This document shows, piece by piece, positions 14,384 to 22,407 of a stretch of DNA of 64,000 nt. Within the stretch, counting starts at the first letter, position 1. The number at the start of each line of letters is the position of its first letter. Under the pieces are notes generated by a model. It was not told the DNA's origin, ran no database searches, and was given only the letters and a program-made list of their open reading frames with translations. Origin of the DNA: Kiritimatiellia bacterium. Lineage in GTDB: Bacteria; Verrucomicrobiota; Kiritimatiellia; RFP12; UBA1067. The translations under genes were made by a program, and so were the position numbers. The DNA lies in NCBI GenBank assembly GCA_024694365.1, contig JAILJX010000072.1, forward strand, positions 17,048 to 81,047, written 5' to 3'.

Positions 14384-15198
14384 CGGTAGTACGCGAGCCT
14401 ATGTGGGACGACGCCCCGCGCTCACGCGCGCAGGGCGTCGTTCGTCATTTGACGAAGTTTCTCGCATCGCTTGGCTGGGCGTTCAGGATAATGACGAGAT
14501 CCGCCGCCGCGTTCCCGTCTGTGGTGTGCCGGTCGAGGGGACGCGAGGATTTGGTCCGTCAGCTGTACGTAAGCGGCATACGGACGCTTCCGGTCGTCAC
14601 AATCGTGTCGGTCTTCATCGGAATGATCCTCGCGTTGCAGGTGGGCCTTGAGCTGAGGCGTTTCAACCAGGAGATATATCTTGGCGCCGCGGTGATGGTT
14701 TCGCTCATACGCGAAATGGGTCCGTTCGCCTGCGGAATGTGTCTTGCCGCGTGCGTGGGTTCGTCCATAGCCGCAGAGCTGGGGACGATGAAAGTCAACG
14801 ATGAAATCGCCGCGCTTGAGATAATGTCCATTTCCCCCATACGGTTTTTGGCGGCTCCTCGCATATTGGCGCTTGTGCTTGTGGCGCCGCTTCTTTCGTT
14901 TTATTGCTGCATAGTGGGGGCGATGGGCGGAGGCCTTGTCGGCGTGACGCAGCTTGGGGTCGATTTCGACCAGTACATCGCGAGCGCGATGAGCATTGCG
15001 GACGTGAAAGACCTCTATGTAGGGCTTCTGAAGGCTACGCTTTTCGGGCTTACCATCGGCACCGTCTCCGTTGCCGAGGGGTTCGGCACGACATTGGGCG
15101 CGACCGGAGTCGGGAAATCGACCCAGAGGAGTGTTATCGTGAGTTTTCTGCTGATATTGATGTTCGGGTATATGGTTACCCGGGCGTGTTACCGCTAA
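14380..15198 (+). CDS. mlaE: MlaE/YrbE-family lipid ABC transporter permease
   Basis: A 272-residue integral membrane protein with the MlaE signature: TLPVVTIVSVFIGMILALQ, LIREMGPF, ELGTMKVNDEIAALEIM and VSVAEGFGTTLGATGVG. With the downstream ATPase and MCE protein it forms an inner-membrane complex moving phospholipids or hydrophobic substrates between the membranes. The N-terminus is about 40 residues longer than the hydrophobic core requires. It is translationally coupled to the preceding TPR gene by ATGA. No mlaB or mlaC homologue is seen in the window. Confidence 0.93.
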   Translation: MTVVREPMWDDAPRSRAQGVVRHLTKFLASLGWAFRIMTRSAAAFPSVVCRSRGREDLVRQLYVSGIRTLPVVTIVSVFIGMILALQVGLELRRFNQEIYLGAAVMVSLIREMGPFACGMCLAACVGSSIAAELGTMKVNDEIAALEIMSISPIRFLAAPRILALVLVAPLLSFYCCIVGAMGGGLVGVTQLGVDFDQYIASAMSIADVKDLYVGLLKATLFGLTIGTVSVAEGFGTTLGATGVGKSTQRSVIVSFLLILMFGYMVTRACYR

Positions 15199-15208
15199 GG
15201 GGTTGAAG

Positions 15209-15952
15209 ATGGCGCTTGTGGAATTCCAGAACGTGACCAAAACCTTTGCGGGGGTGCCCGTGCTTGACGGGCTGTCTTTCACTGTCGAGAAAGGCGAGAT
15301 CCTCTGCATTGCGGGTCCTTCGGGAACGGGAAAGTCGGTCACGCTCAAGCATCTCGTACGTCTTCTGACGCCGACTTCGGGGACTGTTTTGTTTGACGGG
15401 GTTGACGTCTCGGAGTGCTCCGATGCGGAGCTTTCGGCCGTGCGCGACCGCATCGGGTACCTTTTCCAGGGGGGGGCGCTCCTCGCGTGGATGACGGTCG
15501 CCGAGAATGTGGCGCTGCCCCTGCAGGAATGCACGGACATGCCGGACGCGGAGATAGACAGGAGGGTGTCCGCGGCGCTGGAGGCGGTCGAGCTCGCCGA
15601 TGCGGCGGGGAAATATCCGGCCGAGATATCCGGCGGGATGCAGAAACGCGCGGGACTGGCCCGTGCGATAGTGCGCGAGTCGGACGTGATTCTCTACGAC
15701 GAGCCGACCAGCGGACTGGATCCTGTCACTTCGGCGACCATAAACAATCTCATACGCAAGCTGAACAAAAAGCTGGGGATAACGTCCGTCGTCGTGACGC
15801 ACGATCTTCAGGGTGCGCTCGCCATCGCGGATCGCATACTTCTCCTGAAGAACGGCCGCGTCGCGGAGTGCTCGCGTCCGGCCGATTTCGTCAGGTCGGG
15901 GAACGGCGACGTAAAAGAGTTTCTTGCGGCCATGAAAGGAGAGATGCTATGA
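15209..15952 (+). CDS. mlaF: Mla-type lipid transporter ATP-binding protein
   Basis: A 247-residue ABC ATPase. It has Walker A GPSGTGKS, a Q-loop region in YLFQGGAL, signature EISGGMQKRAGLARA, Walker B VILYDEPTSGLDP and the switch histidine in VVTHD. The GGMQKR variant of the signature is typical of MlaF. The ATG at 15209 was preferred to the in-frame TTG at 15203 because AAGGGG lies 6 nt upstream of it. The next gene, mlaD, starts inside the stop codon. Confidence 0.93.
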   Translation: MALVEFQNVTKTFAGVPVLDGLSFTVEKGEILCIAGPSGTGKSVTLKHLVRLLTPTSGTVLFDGVDVSECSDAELSAVRDRIGYLFQGGALLAWMTVAENVALPLQECTDMPDAEIDRRVSAALEAVELADAAGKYPAEISGGMQKRAGLARAIVRESDVILYDEPTSGLDPVTSATINNLIRKLNKKLGITSVVVTHDLQGALAIADRILLLKNGRVAECSRPADFVRSGNGDVKEFLAAMKGEML

Positions 15953-17043
15953 GCGGAAAGAGGAAAGACGCGTTTTCCGAGGCTATAGTCGGCGTTTTCA
16001 TGCTGGCGGTCCTTGCGCTTCTTGTGTATTTCACGATCGTGATCTCCGGCGTCGACGTTCTGCACGGGCAGAAGCGCGTCAAGGTTGCCGTGACTTTCGC
16101 GGATGTCGGCGGATTGAAGGATCATGACAACGTGATGTACAGGGGGACGAAGGTCGGTTCGGTGGACAGGATCGAACTCTCCCCGGACGAGCTGAAGGTC
16201 GTCATGGAAATAGACCGCGGAGTCGTCCTGAGGGAGGGGTACAGGATTTCCGTATGCGATCTTTCGATGCTTGGCGGGCACTATCTTCTGCTAGAGGAGG
16301 GGACCGGAGAACCGCTGTCGCTCGAGTCCACGCTTTTCGCCGGGGAGTCTCCTGTCGATTTCGGCCGCTCGGTGACAAAAGTCGTGCGCAGGCTTGACGA
16401 GGTGCTGTCCGATCCGAAGATCACCAACATCGTCGCAAAGGTCGATTCCGCAGCTGAAGACGTGTCGGCGGTCGTTGCGGATGTGCGCGCGGGCAAGGGA
16501 ACGGTCGGAAAACTCCTCTCGCCCGACGAGACGCTGTACTCGGAGATGAAGTCCGCCGTCTCCGGAGCCAACACGGCGATGACGAATCTGGCCGAGATTG
16601 CGACGGGAATGCGGGAAGGGAAGGGGACGGCAGGTAAGCTTCTTGCTGACGACACGGTCTACAACGACCTTCAGCGCACGCTTTCCTCGGCGGCGGACAT
16701 AGCCGAAAGGCTCAGGAACGGCGAAGGCCTCGCGGGGAGGCTCCTTGCGAAGGACGATCCGATATATGGAGAGCTTGACGCGGCGGTCAAAGCTTTCCGT
16801 TCGGCGTGCGAATCGTTCGACGCGAAAGATGCGATGGATGGCGCCGAGAAGCTGGTCGCGAACCTTAACGTCATAGTCGAGCGGCTCAAGAACGGCGAGG
16901 GTTCTGCCGGAAAGCTTCTCGCGGATGACGATCTGTACAACGAAATAGAGGGTCTTATGAAAGATGCGCGGCAGGTTCTCGACAACTTCCGCGACACTAC
17001 GCCGATTTCGACGTTCGGATCTCTCGTGACTGGAGGCCTGTGA
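15949..17043 (+). CDS. mlaD: MCE-domain substrate-binding protein with tandem GKLL repeats
   Basis: A 364-residue protein. One N-terminal membrane helix (AIVGVFMLAVLALLVYFTIV) is followed by an MCE domain (residues about 38-120: VAVTFADVGGLKDHDNVMYRGTKVG), which in MlaD forms a ring for lipid passage. E. coli MlaD is about 180 residues; here the remaining 240 residues contain four copies of a motif of the form G-K/E-G-x-x-G-K/R-L-L with a nearby D and Y, separated by helical spacers. Such helices could form a tunnel reaching toward the outer membrane. It is coupled to mlaF by ATGA. Confidence 0.9.
   Translation: MSGKRKDAFSEAIVGVFMLAVLALLVYFTIVISGVDVLHGQKRVKVAVTFADVGGLKDHDNVMYRGTKVGSVDRIELSPDELKVVMEIDRGVVLREGYRISVCDLSMLGGHYLLLEEGTGEPLSLESTLFAGESPVDFGRSVTKVVRRLDEVLSDPKITNIVAKVDSAAEDVSAVVADVRAGKGTVGKLLSPDETLYSEMKSAVSGANTAMTNLAEIATGMREGKGTAGKLLADDTVYNDLQRTLSSAADIAERLRNGEGLAGRLLAKDDPIYGELDAAVKAFRSACESFDAKDAMDGAEKLVANLNVIVERLKNGEGSAGKLLADDDLYNEIEGLMKDARQVLDNFRDTTPISTFGSLVTGGL
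16490..16955 (+). repeat. Four GKLL-type repeats in the MCE protein
   Basis: Copies read GKGTVGKLLSPDETLY, GKGTAGKLLADDTVY, GEGLAGRLLAKDDPIY and GEGSAGKLLADDDLY. Spacers of 17 to about 45 residues separate them. The repeats are clear at protein level. Confidence 0.85.
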
Positions 17044-18473
17044 TGGTTGCGCTGGCGGCGGTTTTGTGGTTTGCGGAGCCGGCTCCGCTGGACATGCCGA
17101 AGGCCGAGGCGTACCTTGTCACGCCATCCGAAGGCGCGCGCAGGCTCGAGGACAGGTACGACGAGCTGGATCTGTGGACCGCCAGGACGGTCTTGGGGAG
17201 ATGGAAAGACAGGGACGGCCGGTACTTCACGGTTTCGCGTCTCGACACGACCGCTCCGATGTTCCTCGGCGCCACGATGACCCGCTCTTCTTTCGCGGCG
17301 GATTCGGAGCCGTTGCCGGCCAAGGACCTGGACGCTCTGGAGCTTGCGATCGAAAGGCTTTCTCCGTTTGAAATCCCGGACGAGCCCGCACCGCCGAGGC
17401 AGAACATACGCGGTATGAAAGACGTCTCATATTGGGAGGGGACGAACGGCACGGCGATTGTTTGCCTGTTCTGGCCGGAAAACCACCCCTCGCGCTATCT
17501 CGCCGTATGGAGTCTTGCGGAGGGGGACGATCCGGACAAGGCAAGGGAGACGTTCGAGGAGGATTTTCTCGCAAAGTGGGGCGAACGCGTAAAGGAGGGG
17601 CTTAGGTCCGAGCTCGCCATGGCCGGCGCCAAGCCTCCCCGCAGGGCGGATGCGAATGCGCGCCGCAAATCGCTTCCTTGCGAAAGGGAGCTGCTGCGGG
17701 CCGACGCCTTTCGCAGCGTGACCAACTATCCCGCCTGGCATGCGACCGCGGCGCCCGAGTTTGCGGTGCTGGACGATCTGCCGCCGGACAGCACATTCGT
17801 CCGGGCCCTCACGAACGAACTTTCGGCAATGCGCCGCAAGTATGCCGAGACGGTGCCCTCGCCGCTTGACGCGACGAACGTCCTAGCCGTGGCGCGGATA
17901 TTCAAGGACCGGGACGAATACATCGGGGCGCTTGACGACAACGAGATTTCAGGAATGGAATGGAGCGGAGCGTATTGGAGTCCGCGCCGCCGCGAACTTG
18001 TCGCATACCTCCCCCCCGACGGAGGAAGGGAACTTCTGAAGACGTTCCGCCATGAAGCTTTTCACCAGTATCTCTCCTACGCCTGTTCGATGATCCAGGC
18101 CTCTCCATGGTTCAACGAAGGCTATGCGCAGTATTTCGAGGATTCCGAAAACCCGGATTGGGGGATGGAAGTCGATCTCGAGGCATCGGCGGAGCTGCTG
18201 CCGGCGGTTTTCGGGATGGATTACGGGCAGTTCTATTCTGGATCGGATATCGAACGCAGGCTGAAATACAGGCTCGCGTGGTCCGTCGCATACTTCCTTG
18301 AGAAGGGCGCGGGGGAGGTCCGGTTCGATCCGTTCAAGGACGTGAAGCGGACATACATAGAGTCTCTTCTGCGCCATCATGACATGCAGCTGGCGACGGC
18401 CGAGGCGTTCGGCTCGGTGGACAATCTGAATCTGTTCGTATCGGAATGGAAGAAATTCTGGCTCGAAAAGTAG
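17043..18473 (+). CDS. Gluzincin-type zinc metalloprotease of the mla operon
   Basis: A 476-residue protein whose catalytic zinc site is readable: HEAFH at residues 337-341 and a third ligand Glu359 in WFNEGYAQYFE, 18 residues later, as in gluzincins (peptidase MA-like). The N-terminus is hydrophobic (VALAAVLWFAEPAP), suggesting secretion. The first 250 residues show no known domain. A GTG at 17040 is an alternative start; ATG 17043 shares a base with the mlaD stop (TGATG). Co-translation with the Mla genes suggests an envelope role, which is inference. Confidence 0.75.
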   Translation: MVALAAVLWFAEPAPLDMPKAEAYLVTPSEGARRLEDRYDELDLWTARTVLGRWKDRDGRYFTVSRLDTTAPMFLGATMTRSSFAADSEPLPAKDLDALELAIERLSPFEIPDEPAPPRQNIRGMKDVSYWEGTNGTAIVCLFWPENHPSRYLAVWSLAEGDDPDKARETFEEDFLAKWGERVKEGLRSELAMAGAKPPRRADANARRKSLPCERELLRADAFRSVTNYPAWHATAAPEFAVLDDLPPDSTFVRALTNELSAMRRKYAETVPSPLDATNVLAVARIFKDRDEYIGALDDNEISGMEWSGAYWSPRRRELVAYLPPDGGRELLKTFRHEAFHQYLSYACSMIQASPWFNEGYAQYFEDSENPDWGMEVDLEASAELLPAVFGMDYGQFYSGSDIERRLKYRLAWSVAYFLEKGAGEVRFDPFKDVKRTYIESLLRHHDMQLATAEAFGSVDNLNLFVSEWKKFWLEK

Positions 18474-19417
18474 GCCGCCTCGCACCGAGCCCCACCGGCG
18501 CGTTGCATCTCGGAAACGTTCGCACGTTCATGGTGGCGTGGCTGTCGGCGCGTTCCTGCGGAGGGAAGGTGATATTGCGGATGGAGGATCTGGACCATCC
18601 CAAAGACAAGCCCGGCGCCGCCCGGATGGCCAAAGAGGATTTGGAATGGCTTGGATTCGATTGGGATGACGAATACGTCCAGTCTCAGAGGAAAAACATA
18701 TACCGCGAAGCGTTGGATGAACTTGTGCGGAAAGGCCTGGCGTATCCGTGCGTCTGCTCGAGGCGTGACGTGGCCTCGGCGCAGTCGGCTCCGCATGCGG
18801 GCGAGCAGCTGTTCTATCCGGGGACGTGCCGCGGCCGCTTCTCTTCGTGGAAAGAGGCGTCCGATTTTCTCGCTCCCGCCGGGCGCGTTCCGTGCTGGCG
18901 CTTTCGGGCGGACCCCGGGACGAAGGTCTCGTTCACAGATGCATTTGCGGGAGCGCAGGAGATGGATGTCGGCGCCGTTCTCGGCGATTTCCCGCTTGCG
19001 CGCGACGAAGGCGGGGCCGGATACACTCTTGCGGCTGTGACGGACGATCTTCTCATGGGCGTGACGGAAGTCGTAAGGGGTGACGATCTCCTGCCGGCGA
19101 CTCCTGCTCAATTGCTGGTCGCGCGCGCGCTTCTTCCGTGGGCAAGGACCCGCAACCCGGGTGCCGGCGTGCCGTCGTACTTTCACGTGCCGTTGGTGAC
19201 CGGTCCGGACGGCATGCGGCTGGCGAAGCGTCATGGCGATACGAGAGTCGCATCGTTCAGGGAGGCGGGATGGCATCCCGAGGAGATCATCGGTTTTCTT
19301 GCCGCATCGTGCGGATGGTGCGCCAGCGGGGAAAGGGCTTCGCTGCGGAAACTCATCCCGGCATTTTGTCCGGAAAAGATTCCTCACGCTTCATTTGTTG
19401 TCCGGAATGTGGTATAA
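18446..19417 (+). CDS. gluQ: Glutamyl-Q tRNA(Asp) synthetase
   Basis: A 323-residue truncated glutamyl-tRNA synthetase homologue. It keeps the class I HIGH-like motif in SPTGALHLGNVRT, the zinc site CVC followed by FYPGTC, and the KMSKS-like RLAKRHGD. It lacks the anticodon-binding half, as in GluQ, which attaches glutamate to queuosine on tRNA-Asp. It overlaps the protease gene by 28 nt. Its last two codons plus a T (GTA TAA T) form the -10 box of the next promoter. Confidence 0.9.
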   Translation: MEEILARKVGRLAPSPTGALHLGNVRTFMVAWLSARSCGGKVILRMEDLDHPKDKPGAARMAKEDLEWLGFDWDDEYVQSQRKNIYREALDELVRKGLAYPCVCSRRDVASAQSAPHAGEQLFYPGTCRGRFSSWKEASDFLAPAGRVPCWRFRADPGTKVSFTDAFAGAQEMDVGAVLGDFPLARDEGGAGYTLAAVTDDLLMGVTEVVRGDDLLPATPAQLLVARALLPWARTRNPGAGVPSYFHVPLVTGPDGMRLAKRHGDTRVASFREAGWHPEEIIGFLAASCGWCASGERASLRKLIPAFCPEKIPHASFVVRNVV

Positions 19418-19418
19418 T
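19410..19418 (+). promoter_or_regulatory. Extended -10 promoter embedded in the gluQ stop codon (leaderless)
   Basis: TGG plus TATAAT (19413-19418); the gluQ stop TAA occupies 19415-19417. The next ATG begins 10 nt after the -10. No -35 match. Confidence 0.7.
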
Positions 19419-19428
19419 GTGCGTTGAC

Positions 19429-20262
19429 ATGAACGACAATCAAGCCATCCTGTCCATAAAAGGCAAAGAGGCGCCGCTGTTTGCGGCGGCGCTTACCGTT
19501 GTGCTTTCGGATCGCCATGACGGCAAGGCTTTCCTCAAACCGAACGGCTTCGGCGCCGAAGGGTTCGGCGCCTCCGCCCGCGTTTCGCTCGCCGAGAGCG
19601 GGCGTGTCGCGGCGCCTGCGTCGGGAGAGACTCTTTCCTGGACGCTTTCGGTGCGCGGGGAGGCGGCAGGGCGCATTGCATGCGAGACGCGGACGGAGGG
19701 CGAGCTTGACGTCTCGGGTGCGGGGAAGTTTGACGCCGGCGCCATAATCGAGCGGAAAGAGGATGGCTCATTCGCGCCTTCGGCGGCGATGACGGCGTTC
19801 GTGTACGGGAAGATTCTCCCGGCGCTCAGAGGGGGCTTTGACCGAGAACTTGACGATGCCGTGGCCATGCTCTATTCCACAGTGGAGGAACTGCATCCGT
19901 GGCTGACGGGCCGAACGTTCTCTGAACGGGCCGGGGCGTGCGCGAGGACGTTCAGGGAGCTTCTCGCCAAGGATCCGGACAGGCGTTTGCTTGGTGCGGT
20001 TGACCGGCTGCTGGCCGAGCGCGTGGAGGAGTGGGCGCTCCGCGAGCCGGAGAACACGGCGGCATTCCGGGCCGCACCGGATACTTTCGGTGCGGACGTC
20101 ATCGGATACGACACGGAGCGGATCGACAAGATCGATCGCGAGAACATTTCGAAAAGGAGATGGTCTGCGGTATTTACGCGCATTTGCGTAGCCATACTTT
20201 TCCTTCTTCCGGTAGCCGGATGCATTTTGGGTCTTTTCTATTTCAATTGGTTCTCCGACTGA
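19429..20262 (+). CDS. Tail-anchored protein of unknown function
   Basis: A 277-residue protein that I do not recognise. The first 100 residues look beta-rich (LSIKGKEAP, ARVSLAESG and LSWTLSVRGEA). Residues about 115-235 are helical with many charged residues (FDRELDDAVAMLYSTVEEL). The C-terminus has a single hydrophobic helix (ICVAILFLLPVAGCILGLFY) and four residues beyond it, the layout of a tail-anchored membrane protein with its bulk in the cytoplasm. No catalytic motif is visible. It precedes uppP by 5 nt, so a link to envelope synthesis is possible. Confidence 0.65.
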   Translation: MNDNQAILSIKGKEAPLFAAALTVVLSDRHDGKAFLKPNGFGAEGFGASARVSLAESGRVAAPASGETLSWTLSVRGEAAGRIACETRTEGELDVSGAGKFDAGAIIERKEDGSFAPSAAMTAFVYGKILPALRGGFDRELDDAVAMLYSTVEELHPWLTGRTFSERAGACARTFRELLAKDPDRRLLGAVDRLLAERVEEWALREPENTAAFRAAPDTFGADVIGYDTERIDKIDRENISKRRWSAVFTRICVAILFLLPVAGCILGLFYFNWFSD

Positions 20263-20267
20263 AGGCG

Positions 20268-21017
20268 ATGAGAGAGACGTTTATTCTTGCGGTACTTCAA
20301 GGGATTGCGGAATTCCTCCCCGTTTCAAGCTCGGGGCATCTCGTGATCGGGCAGAGCCTTCTTGGCGTCAACGAGCCCGGGATGCGCCTGGATCTCGTTC
20401 TCCATGCGGGGACGCTCATGAGCATTTTCGTTTTTTACAGGAGAGTCATATGGAGGATGGTCTCGCGCTTTGAATGGGTCTATGCGATAAAGATCGCGGT
20501 CAGCGCCTTGCCTGCGTGCGCCGTGTATTTCCTCTGCCACGGCTTCATTGACGGAATGTTCGAGAACGTGCGCATGGTGGGGGCGCTTCTCATGTTCACG
20601 GGCGCGGTCCTGGTCGGGACGAGATACATGCCGCGCGGCGTCAAAGATATCGGTTTTCTCCGTGCGTTTTTCATGGGATGCGGGCAGGCCCTCGCGCTGC
20701 TGCCCGGAGTTTCAAGGAGCGGAATGACCCTCGCATGCGCGCGCGCGGGGCGGACCGATCCGGAGAAAGCCGCCGAATTCTCGTTTCTCATGTCCGCGCC
20801 TCTGATAATGGGAGGAATGGTTCTGGACATAGCCAAGGGCGGTGCGGGCGCGGAGGGTGCCCATGGATGGCTGACATTGGCGGCCGGCGCGCTTGTCGCG
20901 GCGGTTGTGGGATATTTTTCGCTTGCGGTGCTTGTGAAGGCGCTCAAGGGCAAGTGGTTTTGGCTGTTCGGCCCGTACTGCATGGCCGCAGGGCTGGCCG
21001 TTCTGCTGTTTCTTTGA
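20268..21017 (+). CDS. uppP: Undecaprenyl-diphosphatase
   Basis: A 249-residue polytopic membrane protein with both BacA/UppP signatures: a glutamate-containing GIAEFLPVSSSGHL near the N-terminus and LLPGVSRSGMTLA in the middle. It dephosphorylates undecaprenyl pyrophosphate to recycle the lipid carrier of cell-wall synthesis; high expression gives bacitracin tolerance in other bacteria. The start at 20268 is 5 nt after the previous stop with AAGG just ahead. It is shorter than E. coli UppP (273 residues) but contains all core helices. Confidence 0.93.
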   Translation: MRETFILAVLQGIAEFLPVSSSGHLVIGQSLLGVNEPGMRLDLVLHAGTLMSIFVFYRRVIWRMVSRFEWVYAIKIAVSALPACAVYFLCHGFIDGMFENVRMVGALLMFTGAVLVGTRYMPRGVKDIGFLRAFFMGCGQALALLPGVSRSGMTLACARAGRTDPEKAAEFSFLMSAPLIMGGMVLDIAKGGAGAEGAHGWLTLAAGALVAAVVGYFSLAVLVKALKGKWFWLFGPYCMAAGLAVLLFL

Positions 21018-21032
21018 AATGAGGGTGAAATC

Positions 21033-21908
21033 ATGAGAATTGTCGTGACGGGCGGGAAGGGAATGCTGGGGCGGACTCTGGGCAAAGAGCTGCGCGAGCA
21101 TGAAATAATCGTCGCCGATCTTCCGGAATGGGATATAACCGACGACGAGGGATTCGCACGCAGACTCGGGGAGGCATCTCCTGACGTCGTGATACATTGC
21201 GCGGCCATGACGAAGGTTGACGATTGCGAAACGAACCGCGACCTGGCGTTCAGGCTCAACGAGGAAGGTTCGCGAAACGTCGCCGTCGCATGCAAGATGT
21301 GCGGAGCGCGTCTTATCGCCATATCCACCGATTACGTTTTCTCCGGAGATCCGCCTCGCGAGCCGTGGGCATGGTCCGAGACCGACATTCCGCGTCCGCG
21401 CACGGTGTACGGAGCGTCAAAATTCGCCGGCGAGCAGATGGTGCAGATGCTGCTTCCCGATGATTCCGTCATCTTGCGCATAGCATGGCTCTACGGGGCC
21501 GGAGGCCCAAGCTTCATACACACGATGGCCAAGCTCGGCGCGGAGCGCGGCGCCGCCCCGCTGAAGGTAGTCAACGACCAGCGGGGCAATCCGACCTCCG
21601 CGAATGCGGTGTCGGATGCCGTAAAGTTCATTCTCGGCAAGCCTGACGTAAGCGGAATCGTTCACGCGACATGTGAAGAGCAGGCGACATGGTTCGAGCT
21701 GGCTGTTGAGCTCAAGAGGCTTCTTGGCGACCGTTTTCCACGCGCAATAGTTCCATGCACAACGGCCGAGTTTCCTCGTCCGGCGCCGAGACCGCGGAAT
21801 TCTGCGCTCAAAAAGAGCGTTCTCAACCTCTTGGGATACAGGACTCCGGATTGGCGCACCGCGCTTGCCGGTTTTGTCGCTGCGGAATTCGGAGAGATTT
21901 CCGGTTGA
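21033..21908 (+). CDS. rfbD: dTDP-4-dehydrorhamnose reductase-type enzyme
   Basis: A 291-residue extended short-chain reductase. NAD(P)-binding GGKGMLGRTL begins at residue 7, followed by VIHCAAMTKVDDCE, STDYVFSG and the catalytic pair in VYGASKFAGE. These are RmlD features: the last step of dTDP-rhamnose synthesis for surface polysaccharides. Other rml genes are not in the window, so a related sugar reduction is possible. It follows uppP by 15 nt with GAGGGTGA as ribosome site, consistent with an envelope operon. Confidence 0.85.
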   Translation: MRIVVTGGKGMLGRTLGKELREHEIIVADLPEWDITDDEGFARRLGEASPDVVIHCAAMTKVDDCETNRDLAFRLNEEGSRNVAVACKMCGARLIAISTDYVFSGDPPREPWAWSETDIPRPRTVYGASKFAGEQMVQMLLPDDSVILRIAWLYGAGGPSFIHTMAKLGAERGAAPLKVVNDQRGNPTSANAVSDAVKFILGKPDVSGIVHATCEEQATWFELAVELKRLLGDRFPRAIVPCTTAEFPRPAPRPRNSALKKSVLNLLGYRTPDWRTALAGFVAAEFGEISG

Positions 21909-21933
21909 CTTTCCGACTGAACAGGGGTATAAT
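21905..21933 (+). promoter_or_regulatory. Promoter of the nrdR operon
   Basis: TTGACT (21905-21910) and TATAAT (21928-21933) with 17-bp spacing, the most canonical promoter here. The gap to the ATG is 30 nt, so this transcript has a leader. The -35 overlaps the end of rfbD. Confidence 0.8.
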
Positions 21934-21963
21934 AATCGTGAAATTGCGTAAATAGGCGAAAAA

Positions 21964-22407
21964 ATGAAGTGTCCCAAATGCGGCAATGATGACGACAAGG
22001 TGCTGGACTCCCGCGCAGCGCGCGACGGTGCGGCCATACGCCGTCGCCGTGAGTGCCTGATTTGCGGGGCGCGTTTCACGACATATGAGGAGATAGACCG
22101 CGACGAGGTGCAGGTCATAAAGCGTGACGGCACCCGGCAGGCTTTCGACCGCACGAAAGTCAGCAAGGCGATACGGCAGGCTTGCGGGAAGCGTCCCGTA
22201 AGCGACGAGCAGATCAGAACCATGATTGACCATGTTGTCGCGAGGCTGGAAGGCGACGAGGTCAAAGCGGAAACGATTGCGGAACTCGTCATGGATGAAC
22301 TTCACAAGGTTGATGAAGTGGCATACATACGTTTTGCCAGCGTATACCGTCAGTTCACAGATGTGGCTCAGTTCCTTTCTGCAATAACGGAGATAGTGAA
22401 AAAATGA
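21964..22407 (+). CDS. nrdR: Transcriptional repressor NrdR
   Basis: A 147-residue protein of standard NrdR length. The N-terminal zinc ribbon (MKCPKCG then CLICGARFTTYE) is followed by an ATP-cone domain starting at VIKRDGTRQAFDRTKV. NrdR senses dATP/ATP and represses ribonucleotide reductase genes. No nrd gene occurs in the window. It overlaps the next gene by 4 nt and heads a five-gene operon that includes a second regulator. Confidence 0.95.
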   Translation: MKCPKCGNDDDKVLDSRAARDGAAIRRRRECLICGARFTTYEEIDRDEVQVIKRDGTRQAFDRTKVSKAIRQACGKRPVSDEQIRTMIDHVVARLEGDEVKAETIAELVMDELHKVDEVAYIRFASVYRQFTDVAQFLSAITEIVKK

